The notes below the pieces were generated by a model, which was not told the origin of the DNA, made no database searches, and was given only the letters and a program-made list of their open reading frames with translations. Of a stretch of 64,000 nt of DNA, positions 1 to 8,699 are shown piece by piece. This DNA comes from Clostridia bacterium. Its GTDB lineage: Bacteria; Bacillota_A; Clostridia; Oscillospirales; CAG-272. Location of the stretch: positions 67,719-131,718 of the forward strand of contig JAFTSQ010000005.1 in NCBI GenBank assembly GCA_017467205.1, in the 5' to 3' direction. The position numbers and the translations under genes are program-made. The first letter of the stretch is position 1, and every line of letters starts with the position of its first letter.

Positions 1-435
1 CTGCCTTGCGGTCTTGCTTACGCATACGATGCAAACGAAGAGGTGACCCGCGAAACCTGGCGCGACGGATATTACCACACGGGTGACGTTGCCTGGATGG
101 ACGAGGACGGCTTCCTCTGGTACGTTGGCCGTGCCGACGACGTTATTAAGTCGTCGGGCTATCGCATAGGTCCGTTCGAGATAGAGAACGTCATTATGGA
201 GCTGCCTTATATCCTTGAGTGCGGCGTTTCCGCCGCTCCCGACGAGATACGCGGTCAGGTCGTCAAGGCGAGCATAGTTCTCGTCAAGGGATACAAGGGA
301 ACAGACGAGCTGAAAAAGGAAATTCAGAACTACGTCAAGTCAAAGACCGCACCCTATAAATACCCGAGAATAGTAGAATTCCGCGAGAGCCTTCCCAAGA
401 CGACGAGCGGAAAGATAATAAGAAAACAGCTTTAA
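1..435 (+). CDS. Acyl-CoA synthetase (AMP-forming), C-terminal part, cut by window edge
   Basis: Reading frame open from base 1, so the start lies upstream and only the last 144 residues are visible. They cover the C-terminal subdomain of the acyl-adenylate-forming (ANL) superfamily. Visible motifs are [33 protein letters not shown] (the hinge and the A8 region that closes over the active site for thioester formation) and the terminal [11 protein letters not shown], whose first lysine of GKI is the conserved adenylation lysine. The family makes acyl-AMP and then acyl-CoA, or runs in reverse. It sits 1 nt upstream of the next gene in an operon with 2-oxoacid:ferredoxin oxidoreductase subunits, so a substrate such as a branched-chain or aryl acid is likely. 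The substrate cannot be read from this fragment. Confidence 0.9.
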   Translation: MPCGLAYAYDANEEVTRETWRDGYYHTGDVAWMDEDGFLWYVGRADDVIKSSGYRIGPFEIENVIMELPYILECGVSAAPDEIRGQVVKASIVLVKGYKGTDELKKEIQNYVKSKTAPYKYPRIVEFRESLPKTTSGKIIRKQL

Positions 436-436
436 T

Positions 437-1120
437 ATGGATTTTGATGCTAAAAGATTAACCCTCTTTGCAGGGCATTACGGCAGCGGAAAGACGAATA
501 TTGCCGTCAACTACGCACAGCTTCTTAAAAGCTGCGGCAAGGCGGTCACTATCGCCGACCTCGATATCGTAAATCCCTATTTCAGAACCAAGGATAGCGA
601 GCGCGAGCTTGCCTCGGCGGGCATTCGGCTGATATCTCCGAGATACGCTAACTCAAACGTCGACCTTCCGGCTCTGCCCCCTGAAAGCTACAGCTTGGTT
701 CAGGACAGGTCGGTATATGGAATTATGGATATCGGCGGTGACGACCGCGGCGCTTACGCCCTCGGCAGATTTGCCGACGCCATAAAGGCGGAGGACGACT
801 ACCGAATGGCGTTCGTCGTCAACTGCTACCGACCCCTGACGTCAACGGTCGATGATGCCGTTGAGATAATGCGCGAGATAGAGGCGGCGTGCGGACTTCG
901 GTTCAACTGTATCGTCAACAACTCGAATCTCGGCGCGGAAACGACAGCCGAAAACGTCCTTGGCTCGCTTGACTTCGTAAGGGAGCTTTCCGAGAGGACC
1001 GGTCTTCCCGTGTGGATGCACACGGCAGAGGAGAGTGTGGCGAGAGGTCTTACGGGACTTAAGGTTTTGCCAATGCGGCTGCAAAAGAAAATATTTGATT
1101 TACCGAACGACCGCGGTTAG
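437..1120 (+). CDS. P-loop NTPase of CobQ/MinD/ParA type, in the oxidoreductase operon
   Basis: 227 residues starting one base after the preceding stop. A deviant P-loop GHYGSGKTN at residues 13-21, then DLDIVNPYFRTKD (switch-like aspartate region) and MDIGGDDRGA, place it among MinD/CobB-like ATPases. No DNA-binding or membrane-targeting tail is evident. Genes of this kind are often found next to Vor/Kor-type oxidoreductases in anaerobes; a role in assembly or cofactor loading is only a guess. The family assignment is firm, the function is unknown. It is co-transcribed with a synthetase upstream and a ferredoxin subunit 15 nt downstream. Confidence 0.8.
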   Translation: MDFDAKRLTLFAGHYGSGKTNIAVNYAQLLKSCGKAVTIADLDIVNPYFRTKDSERELASAGIRLISPRYANSNVDLPALPPESYSLVQDRSVYGIMDIGGDDRGAYALGRFADAIKAEDDYRMAFVVNCYRPLTSTVDDAVEIMREIEAACGLRFNCIVNNSNLGAETTAENVLGSLDFVRELSERTGLPVWMHTAEESVARGLTGLKVLPMRLQKKIFDLPNDRG

Positions 1121-1135
1121 AAAGGAATGGTCAAA

Positions 1136-1342
1136 ATGGCAAAGGTAACTTTTAATACCGATATGTGTAAGGGCTGCGGCCTGTGCGTCGATGCGTGCCC
1201 TAAAAAATGTCTTTCGATTGCGGAGGATAAGCTTAACCCCAAGGGCTATTCTCCCGCTTTTATGCAGGACGAGGAAAAGTGCATCGGATGTGCATTCTGC
1301 GCAACTATGTGCCCCGACTGCATAATCACAGTTGAGAAGTAA
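1136..1342 (+). CDS. vorD: 2-oxoacid:ferredoxin oxidoreductase delta subunit (2x[4Fe-4S] ferredoxin)
   Basis: Small iron-sulfur subunit of 68 residues with two [4Fe-4S] motifs: CKGCGLCVDACP and CIGCAFCATMCP. It passes electrons from the thiamine-bound intermediate to external ferredoxin. An in-frame ATG at 1127 lies directly against the AAAGGA ribosome site (1121-1126); the ATG at 1136 has a normal 9-nt spacing and gives the family-typical start MAKV, so it is preferred. It is followed after 14 nt by the alpha subunit. The order delta-alpha-beta-gamma is the usual one for VOR/KOR enzymes. Confidence 0.9.
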   Translation: MAKVTFNTDMCKGCGLCVDACPKKCLSIAEDKLNPKGYSPAFMQDEEKCIGCAFCATMCPDCIITVEK

Positions 1343-1356
1343 AGGAGAGGCGCGTT

Positions 1357-2415
1357 ATGGCAGAAAGAATTTTGATGAAGGGCAACGAGGCTATCGCAGA
1401 GGCTGCGATAAGAGCAGGTTGCCGCCACTACTTCGGCTATCCTATTACTCCCCAGACCGAGATAGCCGCTTATATGGCAAAGAAAATGCCTAAAATAGGC
1501 GGAGTGTTTCTTCAGGCGGAAAGCGAGATAGCGTCAATAAATATGGTTTACGGTGCGGCGGCGGCAGGTATGCGCGTTATGACCTCCTCGTCAAGCCCCG
1601 GAATCTCCCTTAAGACCGAAGGCCTTAGCTACATAGCGGGCTCGGACGTTCCCGCCCTCGTCGTCAACGTTCAGCGCGGAGGCCCCGGCCTTGGCGGCAT
1701 ACAGCCCTCGCAGTCGGATTATTTCCAGGCAACCAAGGGCGGCGGTCACGGCGACTACCGTATGATAGTTCTTGCCCCCGCATCAGTGCAGGAGATGGCG
1801 AGCCTTACCATCAAGGGCTTTGACCTTGCTGATAAATACCGTATGACCTCTATGATTTTGGCAGACGGAACAATAGGTCAGATGATGGAGCCTATCACCT
1901 TCGAGGATGCAGAAATCAAGACCTACGAAAAGCCTTGGGCGCTCACGGGCACGGAGTGCCGCCGCGAGCATAACGTGGTTAACTCGCTTTACCTTAAGCC
2001 CGAGGAGCTTGAGAGAAAGAACTTCGAGCGCTACGAAAAGTACGCCGAGATAGAAAGAAGCGAGGCTATGTGGGAGGAGTATATGACGAGCGACGCCGAG
2101 ATTATAGTCGTTGCATTCGGTATTGCCTCACGCGTTGCCAAGAACGCAGTTGCCGCGGCAAGAGATGCGGGAATCAAGGCGGGACTTATCCGCCCCATCA
2201 CCCTCTGGCCCTTCCCGAACGCCGCGTTCGAGAAGACCGATAAGGTAAAGGCGTTCGTATCCGTAGAGCTTAATATGGGTCAGATGATAGAGGACGTAAG
2301 GCTTGCAACCAAGTGCCAAAAGCCCGTCACCCTCTGCAACCGCGCGGGCGGTATGATACCCTCGCCCGACGAGATACTTGAGTCTATCAAGCTTGCAGCG
2401 AAAGGAGAGCACTGA
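1357..2415 (+). CDS. vorB: 2-oxoacid:ferredoxin oxidoreductase alpha subunit (VorB/KorA type)
   Basis: 352 residues, normal length for the alpha subunit. The N-terminal pyrimidine-binding domain opens with [18 protein letters not shown] and [11 protein letters not shown], the hallmark of VorB/KorA proteins; the C-terminal domain ends with [12 protein letters not shown]. Together with beta, gamma and delta it oxidatively decarboxylates a 2-oxoacid to acyl-CoA, CO2 and reduced ferredoxin in the cytoplasm. The substrate is probably branched-chain 2-oxoacids because a leucine-dehydrogenase-like gene closes the cluster. 2-oxoglutarate (Kor) cannot be excluded from sequence alone. RBS AAAGGAGAGG lies just upstream of the ATG; the beta gene begins 2 nt after the stop. 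Confidence 0.9.
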   Translation: MAERILMKGNEAIAEAAIRAGCRHYFGYPITPQTEIAAYMAKKMPKIGGVFLQAESEIASINMVYGAAAAGMRVMTSSSSPGISLKTEGLSYIAGSDVPALVVNVQRGGPGLGGIQPSQSDYFQATKGGGHGDYRMIVLAPASVQEMASLTIKGFDLADKYRMTSMILADGTIGQMMEPITFEDAEIKTYEKPWALTGTECRREHNVVNSLYLKPEELERKNFERYEKYAEIERSEAMWEEYMTSDAEIIVVAFGIASRVAKNAVAAARDAGIKAGLIRPITLWPFPNAAFEKTDKVKAFVSVELNMGQMIEDVRLATKCQKPVTLCNRAGGMIPSPDEILESIKLAAKGEH

Positions 2416-2417
2416 TA

Positions 2418-3170
2418 ATGGCAGTAGTATTTGAAAAACCGAAATCGCTGACGGACGTGCCCTTCCATTATTGCCCCGGCTGTCCTCACGGTATTATTCA
2501 TCGCCTCGTGGCAGAGGTTATCGACGAGCTCGGCATTGAGGGCAAGGCTATCGGAGTTGCCCCCGTCGGATGCGCCGTTATGGCTTACGATTATTTCACC
2601 TGCGATATGATAGAAGCGCCCCACGGCAGAGCTCCCGCAGTTGCTACGGGAATTAAGCGCTCCCGTCCCGAGAATATCGTCTTCACCTATCAGGGTGACG
2701 GCGACCTTGCCTCGATAGGTATGGCAGAAACCGTGCACTCCGCGGCAAGAAACGAGAACATCACCGTTATTTTCGTAAACAATGCAATATACGGTATGAC
2801 AGGCGGTCAGATGGCTCCCACCAGCCTTCCCGGTCAGGTAACGCAGACCTCGCCCTACGGCCGTGACGTAAAGCATTGCGGCTGGCCTATCCGCGTAAGC
2901 GAGATGCTCGCGACCCTTGAGGGCCCCGAGTACGTGGCGCGAGTGGCGGTCAACAACGTCAAGAACGTAAAGGCGGCGAAAAAGGCTATTAAGCGCGCGT
3001 TTGAAAATCAGATAGCGGGCAAGGGCTTTTCGCTCGTTGAGGTGGTTTCCGCCTGCCCGACCAACTGGGGTATGACTCCCAAGGCGGCGCTCGAATGGGT
3101 AGAGAGCGATATGCTTCCTTACTATCCCATCGGCGTTTATAAGGACAGAAGTGCTGAGGAGGGCAAATAA
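2418..3170 (+). CDS. vorA: 2-oxoacid:ferredoxin oxidoreductase beta subunit (TPP-binding)
   Basis: 250 residues. The thiamine-pyrophosphate motif is visible as [20 protein letters not shown] followed by [11 protein letters not shown], and the N-terminal CPGCPHG supplies cysteines typical of this subunit. It carries TPP and a proximal cluster and forms the active site with the alpha subunit. It starts 2 nt after vorB, after the RBS AAAGGAGAG, and is followed after 1 nt by the gamma subunit, so stoichiometric translation is likely. Substrate as discussed for the alpha subunit. Confidence 0.9.
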   Translation: MAVVFEKPKSLTDVPFHYCPGCPHGIIHRLVAEVIDELGIEGKAIGVAPVGCAVMAYDYFTCDMIEAPHGRAPAVATGIKRSRPENIVFTYQGDGDLASIGMAETVHSAARNENITVIFVNNAIYGMTGGQMAPTSLPGQVTQTSPYGRDVKHCGWPIRVSEMLATLEGPEYVARVAVNNVKNVKAAKKAIKRAFENQIAGKGFSLVEVVSACPTNWGMTPKAALEWVESDMLPYYPIGVYKDRSAEEGK

Positions 3171-3171
3171 G

Positions 3172-3714
3172 ATGAAGACAACCGAGATTCTTATTGCAGG
3201 CTTCGGCGGACAGGGAATACTGTTCTCCGGCAAGTTTTTGGCGTACAAGGGACTGACAGAGGACCGTCAGGTATCCTGGCTTCCGTCCTACGGCCCGGAG
3301 ATGCGCGGAGGAACGGCTAACTGCAACGTTATCCTCTCCGACACACCCGTCGGCTCGCCCATCATTACCACCCCCGACGTTCTTATTGCAATGAACACCC
3401 CCTCGCTTCAGAAGTACGTAAATACCGTTGCAAGCGGCGGACAGATATACGTTGACTCCTCGCTTATCGACGTTAAAGTCGAGAGGGATGACGTCAGTGT
3501 CTTCTACATTCCCGCAACCCAAATGGCGAAGGACGAGGGAATAGGAACTCTTGCAAATATGATAATAGTCGGTCACCTTTTAGAAAATCACCCGGAGCTC
3601 TCGTTTGAGGGCGTAGCGGACGTGGTTGAAAAGCTCGTGCCTCCCAAAAAGGCGGCGCTCAAGGAGCTTAATATGAAGGCTCTTTCGCTCGGAAAAAATT
3701 ACGAAAGCAACTAA
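3172..3714 (+). CDS. vorC: 2-oxoacid:ferredoxin oxidoreductase gamma subunit
   Basis: 180 residues. The N-terminus EILIAGFGGQGILFSGKFLA is the gamma-subunit signature (GFGGQG), and LPSYGPEMRGGTANCNV follows as in the family; this subunit contributes to the CoA-binding region. A frame extension to a GTG at 3151 exists, but the ATG at 3172 is preferred because GAGGAGGG lies 8 nt before it and the product then starts at the conserved region. It ends the four-subunit set. Confidence 0.9.
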   Translation: MKTTEILIAGFGGQGILFSGKFLAYKGLTEDRQVSWLPSYGPEMRGGTANCNVILSDTPVGSPIITTPDVLIAMNTPSLQKYVNTVASGGQIYVDSSLIDVKVERDDVSVFYIPATQMAKDEGIGTLANMIIVGHLLENHPELSFEGVADVVEKLVPPKKAALKELNMKALSLGKNYESN

Positions 3715-3742
3715 TCCAATTTTTCATAAGGAGATAAATATT

Positions 3743-4774
3743 ATGAATGCAATGACTGAAATGAGCAAATACCGTCACGAAAAGGTTTTGTTTGTAAACA
3801 ACGAAAAGGCAGGACTCAAGGCGATTATCGCCATACATAACACCAATCTCGGTCCTGCAATAGGTGGATGCCGTCTTTTCCCCTACGCATCCTATGACGA
3901 CGCTCTCTTCGACGTTCTCCGTCTTTCTCGCGGTATGTCGCATAAGAACGCAGTTGCAGGTCTTGCTCACGGCGGCGCAAAGGGCGTTATTATCGCAGAC
4001 CCCTCGCAGAAGACCGAGGCTATGTTCGAGGCGTTTGGTGAGGCGGTAAACAATCTTGGCGGCGAGTATATCACCGCAGAGGACGTTAACACCACCTGTG
4101 ACGATGCTCTCGTTATGCTTCGTAAGACAAATCATATATGTGGTCTTCCACAGAACAGCGGCGACCCCTCGCCCTTCACCGCTCGCGGCGTTTGGCAGGG
4201 AATAAGAGCAACCGCGAAGGTAGCTCTCGGTGCTGATTCTCTTGACGGACTTACCGTAGCCGTTCAGGGCCTTGGCAAGGTTGGTTACGACCTCTGCCGT
4301 CTTCTTCACGAAAGCGGCGCAAAGCTTATCGTTGCTAACCGCTCCAACAAGGCAGTTGCAGAGCGTGCGGCTGAGGAATTCGGCGCTATCGTAGTTCCCA
4401 CCGAGGAAATATACAGCCAGAAGTGCGACATCTTTTCCCCCAACGCAATGGGCGCTATCATCAACCCCACAACGATTCCGCAGCTTAACTGCAAGGCAGT
4501 AGCAGGCGGCTCTAACAACCAGATTCTTGACGACGCATCCGGTCTTGCACTCAAGGCTCGCGGAATCTATTACGCTCCCGACTTCGTAATCAACGGCGGC
4601 GGCGTAATCAACGCGGCGGCAGAGGTTGACGGCCCTTACAACAAGGCGGCAGTTCTTGAGAAGGTTGACAATATCTACAATTCTATTGAGCATATCCTCA
4701 CCGAGTCCAAGTCGACGGGCGAGCCCGAGAGCGTTATCGCAACGAGATACGCAGAGTCGCTCATCTATCGCTAA
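3743..4774 (+). CDS. bcd: Leucine/valine dehydrogenase (Glu/Leu/Phe/Val dehydrogenase family)
   Basis: 343 residues, close to leucine dehydrogenases (about 360). The substrate-binding lysine K68 (MSHKNA) and catalytic K80 (GLAHGGAKGVI) are present, and a Rossmann motif VQGLGKVG binds NAD around residue 175. It reversibly deaminates branched-chain amino acids to 2-oxoacids and ammonium. Placed 28 nt after vorC with RBS AAGGAG, it would feed the oxidoreductase, giving amino acid to 2-oxoacid to acyl-CoA and, with the upstream synthetase, free branched acid. Phenylalanine or glutamate as substrate is less likely given the length and motifs but is not excluded. Confidence 0.85.
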   Translation: MNAMTEMSKYRHEKVLFVNNEKAGLKAIIAIHNTNLGPAIGGCRLFPYASYDDALFDVLRLSRGMSHKNAVAGLAHGGAKGVIIADPSQKTEAMFEAFGEAVNNLGGEYITAEDVNTTCDDALVMLRKTNHICGLPQNSGDPSPFTARGVWQGIRATAKVALGADSLDGLTVAVQGLGKVGYDLCRLLHESGAKLIVANRSNKAVAERAAEEFGAIVVPTEEIYSQKCDIFSPNAMGAIINPTTIPQLNCKAVAGGSNNQILDDASGLALKARGIYYAPDFVINGGGVINAAAEVDGPYNKAAVLEKVDNIYNSIEHILTESKSTGEPESVIATRYAESLIYR

Positions 4775-4821
4775 TATCCACCCCCGTGTCGCGTTTTTTG
4801 CGTTGCGGAAAGCAAAAATGC

Positions 4822-4853
4822 TTGAGCGACCTGCAGTTTTACAGGTCGCTCAA
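4822..4853. terminator. 12-bp perfect hairpin after the vor-bcd operon
   Basis: TTGAGCGACCTG (4822-4833) and CAGGTCGCTCAA (4842-4853) form a perfect stem with an 8-nt loop, 48 nt after the bcd stop. No T-run follows on the plus strand. It may act as a weak or factor-assisted terminator, or as an attenuator before the downstream gene, whose start is only 21 nt away. Confidence 0.5.
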
Positions 4854-4873
4854 TTGATATATGAGGTGACGAT

Positions 4874-6550
4874 TTGAAGAATAAGTATTTTGACTTAATG
4901 GAAGCGGCGTTCAGCGCCTATACCGAGGAGCATATTCGCCGTTATTTTGAGGACGTGAGAGCGCACGGTTTGACCGAGCACGGATTCCCGAGGCTTACTG
5001 CCAATATCGGAATTCTTATCTCTCACGGCAGGCGGCGCGACCTTTTGCCGCTCTTTTCCGATATGATGGAGCTTTGCTGCAAAACGATACCAACGGTCAA
5101 GGCGGCGAACGACTTTTCCGTCCGCGAGATAGTTGCGTGTCTATGTGAGGTAGAGGCGAGCGGCGCTTGTGCCGAGGCGGACACGGCGCGGTGGCGGAGC
5201 TACCTTGCCAAAATAGAGCCGACGAGCTGTTATAGCAAATTTGCCGCCGACCCCTCGGACGACGTTCGAAATTGGGCGCTCTTTACCGCCGTCAGCGAAT
5301 ACTACAGATTGTGTGCGGGACTTGGTGGCTCTATGGATTTTATAGAGCTTCAGATTGCCTCACAGCTGAAATTCTTTGATGAAAACGGAATGTACCTTGA
5401 CAAAGCGGGCACGGACGTTCATCAACCTATAATGTACGACCTCGTGTCGCGCGGACTTCTCGTTTTGCTGATAAACGCAGGATACAGAGGTCGGTATTAC
5501 GAGGAGCTTGACGCGCTGCTTAAAAAATCCGCACGCCTCACCCTCAAGATGCAATCCTCGAACGGTGAGATGGCGTTCGGCGGTCGTAGCAACCAGTTTT
5601 TACATAACGAGGCGTGGTTGGCTACTATATTTGAGCACGAGGCAAAGCGGTATGCAAGCGAGGGGGATATACACCTTGCCGCCGCCTTCAAATCGGCGGC
5701 GGAGCGCGCGATTTCGGTTACGGAGGAGTGGCTTGGAAAGAAGCCCGTTCGTCATATCAAAAACCGTTTCGAAACCGAAACGAAATACGGTTGCGAGGGG
5801 TATGCATATTTCGATAAGTATATGATAACCGTAGCCTCGAATCTTTACGCCGCGTATTCGGTTTGCGACGATTCTATTCCCTCGTCAGCCCCCACCGATA
5901 ATATTGCGCATTTTCAGACCTCGGAGCACTTCCATAAGCTGTTCTTGAGGTGCGATGGCTACGCGTTGGAATTTGATATTAATGCCGACCCGTGTTACGA
6001 TTCCTGCGGTCTTGGCAGGCTTCACAGGGCGGGAGCGCCGTCTGTGATTGCCATATCCTGCCCCTGTCCGAAGAGCCCGAAGTATACGGTGGATATTGAC
6101 GAGCCGTTCGCCCTTTCAATGTGCTCGGCGATTTTTGCCGATGGCGTCTGGCGCTTTGCGGCAGATGGGAAGGGGAAATACTCGGTAACCGAAAGCGGCG
6201 GGTGCGGCAACTCGGCATTTGCAACGCTTACCTGCGACTTCGGAGCCGGACGGGTCAGCCGTGAGCACTATACCGTAAGCGAGAGCGGTGTTACCGTCAG
6301 CGTTGAGGGGGAGGGCGAGATTGGCTATGTGCTCCCTGCCTTTTCTTTTGACGGTGAATGCTACTCCGAGATTACCCTTGACGCTCACTCTCTGACGGTG
6401 TCCTACGGCGGCTTCGCCTGCCGCTATACAACAGACGGCACAGTCTTGGATTTGGGACGCACCGCCGCTAACAGAAACGGGCATTACCGCGCCTTTTTGG
6501 CTACCGGGTCGGGCAAATTAAAGCTGAAAATCGAGATAATAAAAGAATGA
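4874..6550 (+). CDS. Predicted alpha/alpha-toroid plus beta-sandwich protein, function unknown
   Basis: 558 residues, TTG start with GAGGTG at a proper distance upstream. No signal peptide, so probably cytoplasmic. The first two thirds are helical with repeated aromatic and polar motifs (VRNWALFTAVSEYY, FFDENGMYLDKAG, NGEMAFGGRSNQFLHNEAW), the look of an (alpha/alpha) toroid as in polysaccharide lyases and unsaturated-glycoside hydrolases. From about residue 340 it becomes beta-rich, consistent with a C-terminal sandwich. I do not recognise a specific family. A carbohydrate lyase or hydrolase role is an inference from this architecture only. It stands alone between a hairpin and a strong terminator. 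Confidence 0.65.
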   Translation: MKNKYFDLMEAAFSAYTEEHIRRYFEDVRAHGLTEHGFPRLTANIGILISHGRRRDLLPLFSDMMELCCKTIPTVKAANDFSVREIVACLCEVEASGACAEADTARWRSYLAKIEPTSCYSKFAADPSDDVRNWALFTAVSEYYRLCAGLGGSMDFIELQIASQLKFFDENGMYLDKAGTDVHQPIMYDLVSRGLLVLLINAGYRGRYYEELDALLKKSARLTLKMQSSNGEMAFGGRSNQFLHNEAWLATIFEHEAKRYASEGDIHLAAAFKSAAERAISVTEEWLGKKPVRHIKNRFETETKYGCEGYAYFDKYMITVASNLYAAYSVCDDSIPSSAPTDNIAHFQTSEHFHKLFLRCDGYALEFDINADPCYDSCGLGRLHRAGAPSVIAISCPCPKSPKYTVDIDEPFALSMCSAIFADGVWRFAADGKGKYSVTESGGCGNSAFATLTCDFGAGRVSREHYTVSESGVTVSVEGEGEIGYVLPAFSFDGECYSEITLDAHSLTVSYGGFACRYTTDGTVLDLGRTAANRNGHYRAFLATGSGKLKLKIEIIKE

Positions 6551-6552
6551 AG

Positions 6553-6590
6553 AACGGCTCGACTGCATATCGGCAGTCGAGCCGTTTTTA
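6553..6590 (+). terminator. Intrinsic terminator
   Basis: A 14-bp perfect stem (6553-6566 with 6573-6586), 6-nt loop, then TTTTTACTTTT. It begins 3 nt after the stop of the toroid gene. The stem may also slow minus-strand transcripts of the convergent amidohydrolase gene, but there is no T-run on that side. Confidence 0.9.
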
Positions 6591-6602
6591 CTTTTGTAGG
6601 TC

Positions 6603-7394
6603 TTAAAGCTTCAATAGCCTTTTGATATTCTCTCCGAGAATCATCTCTCGTTCCTCTTCCGTAAGAGGTATCTTATAAAACCTTTCGAGCTCCTCTTTCG
6701 AGTCCCACATCGGAAAGTCGGTTGCGAAGAAGAACCTGTCCGCACCAAGCATATCGATAAGCCTCTTTGCCTCGTCGGCGCTTATGAAGGGAAGGGTGGA
6801 GCAGGTGTCGAAATAGACGTTCTCAAGTCCCTTGTAAAGCGGAGAGTCCGACCAGCAGCGATAGCCGCCGAAATGCGCGGCAATGAAGGTCACACTCGGG
6901 TATTTCTTTGCCATTTTAACGAGGCGGCTCGGCTTTGAATATTCGTATCTGTCGTCGCCCATATGTAAAAGAATGGGGAGCTTTCCCGCAGCGGCGCGAT
7001 AGAACTTTTCGGCTTCCTCGTCGTCAATATTGAATTTCTGAAAATCGGGGTGGAGCTTTATTCCGCGCATATTGTTAGCGATAGCCCATTCAATCTCGCT
7101 TTTGATTTCCTCTTCGGTGAGGTCTTGGTGAAGGGTGATAAAGCCTATAAATTCGGGGTGAGCCTCTATCTCGCGCTTGATAAATTCATTGATAGAGCGC
7201 ACCTGATGCGCCGTCGTTGCCACTGAGTGAACGACGTAGCGGCTTATCCCTGCGCGCGCTCCGTCCTCAATAAGCCGCTCGGCTGTGCCTGCGGGCATTT
7301 GCATTTTAATATCGTAAAACTCGCCTATCGTGACGGTTGCCTTTGCGGCAATTTTTTCGGGGTATATATGTGCGTGTGAGTTTATTATTTCCAT
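6603..7394 (-). CDS. Metal-dependent amidohydrolase (TIM-barrel, amidohydrolase-2 type)
   Basis: 263 residues from the ATG at 7394, preceded by GGAG at 7 nt. An upstream in-frame start would add 21 residues of unconserved sequence. Metal ligands typical of the family are visible: HAH at residues 7-9, KLHPDFQ, LLHMGD, AAHFGG and ATDFPMW, in the order of a TIM-barrel hydrolase. The family includes decarboxylases and hydrolases of diverse small molecules; the substrate cannot be told. It has its own promoter at 7448-7476 and no co-transcribed neighbour. Confidence 0.8.
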   Translation of the reverse strand: MEIINSHAHIYPEKIAAKATVTIGEFYDIKMQMPAGTAERLIEDGARAGISRYVVHSVATTAHQVRSINEFIKREIEAHPEFIGFITLHQDLTEEEIKSEIEWAIANNMRGIKLHPDFQKFNIDDEEAEKFYRAAAGKLPILLHMGDDRYEYSKPSRLVKMAKKYPSVTFIAAHFGGYRCWSDSPLYKGLENVYFDTCSTLPFISADEAKRLIDMLGADRFFFATDFPMWDSKEELERFYKIPLTEEEREMILGENIKRLLKL

Positions 7395-7447
7395 TGTGAG
7401 CTCCGTTTTGCCGAGGCGACCTCGGCGACATCTTTTTTGATAGAGAT

Positions 7448-7476
7448 ATATTAGCACATCCGCGCGCTAAAGTCAA
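7448..7476 (-). promoter_or_regulatory. Sigma-A promoter of the amidohydrolase gene
   Basis: Read on the minus strand: TTGACT, 17-nt spacer, TAATAT, located about 55 nt before the ATG at 7394. Near-consensus hexamers at ideal spacing. Confidence 0.8.
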
Positions 7477-7506
7477 CAAGAAACGATATTTTTCTCGCCG
7501 AAGGCA

Positions 7507-7547
7507 TCAAAAACCACCCCGATGGAAATTAACCGTCGAGGTGGTTT
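7507..7547 (-). terminator. Intrinsic terminator of the nitrilase-family gene
   Basis: Arms 7511-7525 and 7533-7547 pair over 15 bp with two wobble pairs. On the minus strand the stem runs into TTTTT. It lies 23 nt after the stop of the 7570-8487 gene and separates it from the amidohydrolase transcript. Confidence 0.85.
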
Positions 7548-7569
7548 ATCTTTTGAAGATTAGCCGCTT

Positions 7570-8487
7570 TTACTGCTTTTTCTCGAAATATCTGTTGTAA
7601 AGAGGCGATTCTTCAAGCGGGCGATTTATAAGCTTGTAGGTTTCGGGTCTTCTCTGGCTGAAGCGGGTTTTGCGCATCGAGTGCGACTTATAGAAGTGCT
7701 CCGAGCAGTACTGCGGGTCGGGTTCTTTTTTGATATCAATTTCAGCAGTCACGACAACCTCGCCCTGCCTCGGTGCTTCGGCTATTATTCTGCCCATATT
7801 GTCAACGATACAGCTCGGGTCGCCGTATCCCTTCCGCTCCTCGGGAAGACCTCTTTTGTCAAAGCCCATTGCTATTGCAAGGGTGACGCTGCTCTCGTAT
7901 GCTCTTGCAAGACCGTAGGTCGTTTCCCATCCGAGAGTCGGGCAGGCAATAAGGTCTGCACCGCCGAGGGCAAGCTCGCGTACGGACTCGGGGAACTGAA
8001 GATCCCAGCAGACGAGCATACCGATGTTTCCTATCTCGGTTTCGAACACCTCGAACCTGTCGCCGTATCCGACGTGGAGCTCCTCGCCCGCAGGCAGATG
8101 CACCTTTTTATGTATTCCGACTATCTCACCCCTGTTGTTGAAAAGGACTGCGCAGTTGTAGGTTACCCCGTCGATAGTCAAAAGAAGTCCTGCAACGATA
8201 TGCATATTAAGCCTTTTTGCCGCCTCGGAGAAGCGCTTGGCATCTTTACCGTCGACTCCCCCGTAAACCGTGGGGTAGGGGAATCTTGTGTCACCAAGAG
8301 CTAAAAAGCCGTTAACCGTTTCGATAGTAACGGCGAGGTCTGCGCCCTCTGCCGCCGCCTCCTCAAGCATTTGCAAGCATTCGTTCAGCGTTTGCTCACC
8401 CTGCGCCTTGAGATATTCAAGCGAGGGGGGATTTGTGAGTGAGTAGCCGTAATATTTCGGATGCTGCTGTAAAACTGAAATTTTCAT
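7570..8487 (-). CDS. Carbon-nitrogen hydrolase (nitrilase superfamily)
   Basis: 305 residues from the ATG at 8487, with GGAGA 8 nt upstream; a longer frame adds only 7 residues and loses the ribosome site. The Glu-Lys-Cys triad is visible as TIETVNGF, GIHKKVHLPAGEE and GMLVCWDLQFPESVREL. Members hydrolyse amides, nitriles or N-carbamoyl compounds. The motif order fits aliphatic amidase, N-carbamoylputrescine amidase or beta-ureidopropionase-like enzymes, but the substrate is not determinable. It has its own promoter and terminator, so it is a single-gene transcript. Confidence 0.85.
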   Translation of the reverse strand: MKISVLQQHPKYYGYSLTNPPSLEYLKAQGEQTLNECLQMLEEAAAEGADLAVTIETVNGFLALGDTRFPYPTVYGGVDGKDAKRFSEAAKRLNMHIVAGLLLTIDGVTYNCAVLFNNRGEIVGIHKKVHLPAGEELHVGYGDRFEVFETEIGNIGMLVCWDLQFPESVRELALGGADLIACPTLGWETTYGLARAYESSVTLAIAMGFDKRGLPEERKGYGDPSCIVDNMGRIIAEAPRQGEVVVTAEIDIKKEPDPQYCSEHFYKSHSMRKTRFSQRRPETYKLINRPLEESPLYNRYFEKKQ

Positions 8488-8531
8488 AAGATATCTCCGT
8501 TCTGCCACCGTGGGCGACCATTACTGCTTTA

Positions 8532-8560
8532 ATGATAACAGAATAGGGCGGTGATGTCAA
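8532..8560 (-). promoter_or_regulatory. Sigma-A promoter of the nitrilase-family gene
   Basis: On the minus strand TTGACA, 17-nt spacer, TATCAT, about 45 nt before the start at 8487. It is back to back with the xpt promoter, 38 nt away. Confidence 0.85.
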
Positions 8561-8597
8561 GCATAGTTTTGCGCGTAATAAAAATACGTAATCTTCC

Positions 8598-8626
8598 TTG
8601 ACAAAGGTTAGGGCGTGGAGTATAAT
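8598..8626 (+). promoter_or_regulatory. Perfect-consensus sigma-A promoter of xpt
   Basis: TTGACA (8598-8603), exactly 17 nt, TATAAT (8621-8626). The predicted leader of about 65 nt is too short for a purine riboswitch and its conserved core bases are absent, so regulation, if any, is by a repressor or by other means. Confidence 0.9.
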
Positions 8627-8699
8627 AATCTTGATTCGGCGAATTTTGTCGTAATTTCACGGTCTTGCCGAGGGTACTAACATATTTGGAGTGTGACTT

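Noticed and set aside
1127..1135. Upstream ATG for the ferredoxin subunit
   Set aside because: It touches the ribosome site; the ATG at 1136 has proper spacing.
2280..3248. 322-codon open frame on the minus strand
   Set aside because: Antisense to vorB and vorA, which are clear family members; no ribosome site or domain.
3668..4693. 341-codon open frame on the minus strand
   Set aside because: Antisense to the leucine-dehydrogenase-like gene; arises from its codon bias.
8627..8699. Purine riboswitch before xpt
   Set aside because: Leader is only about 70 nt and lacks the conserved three-way-junction bases.
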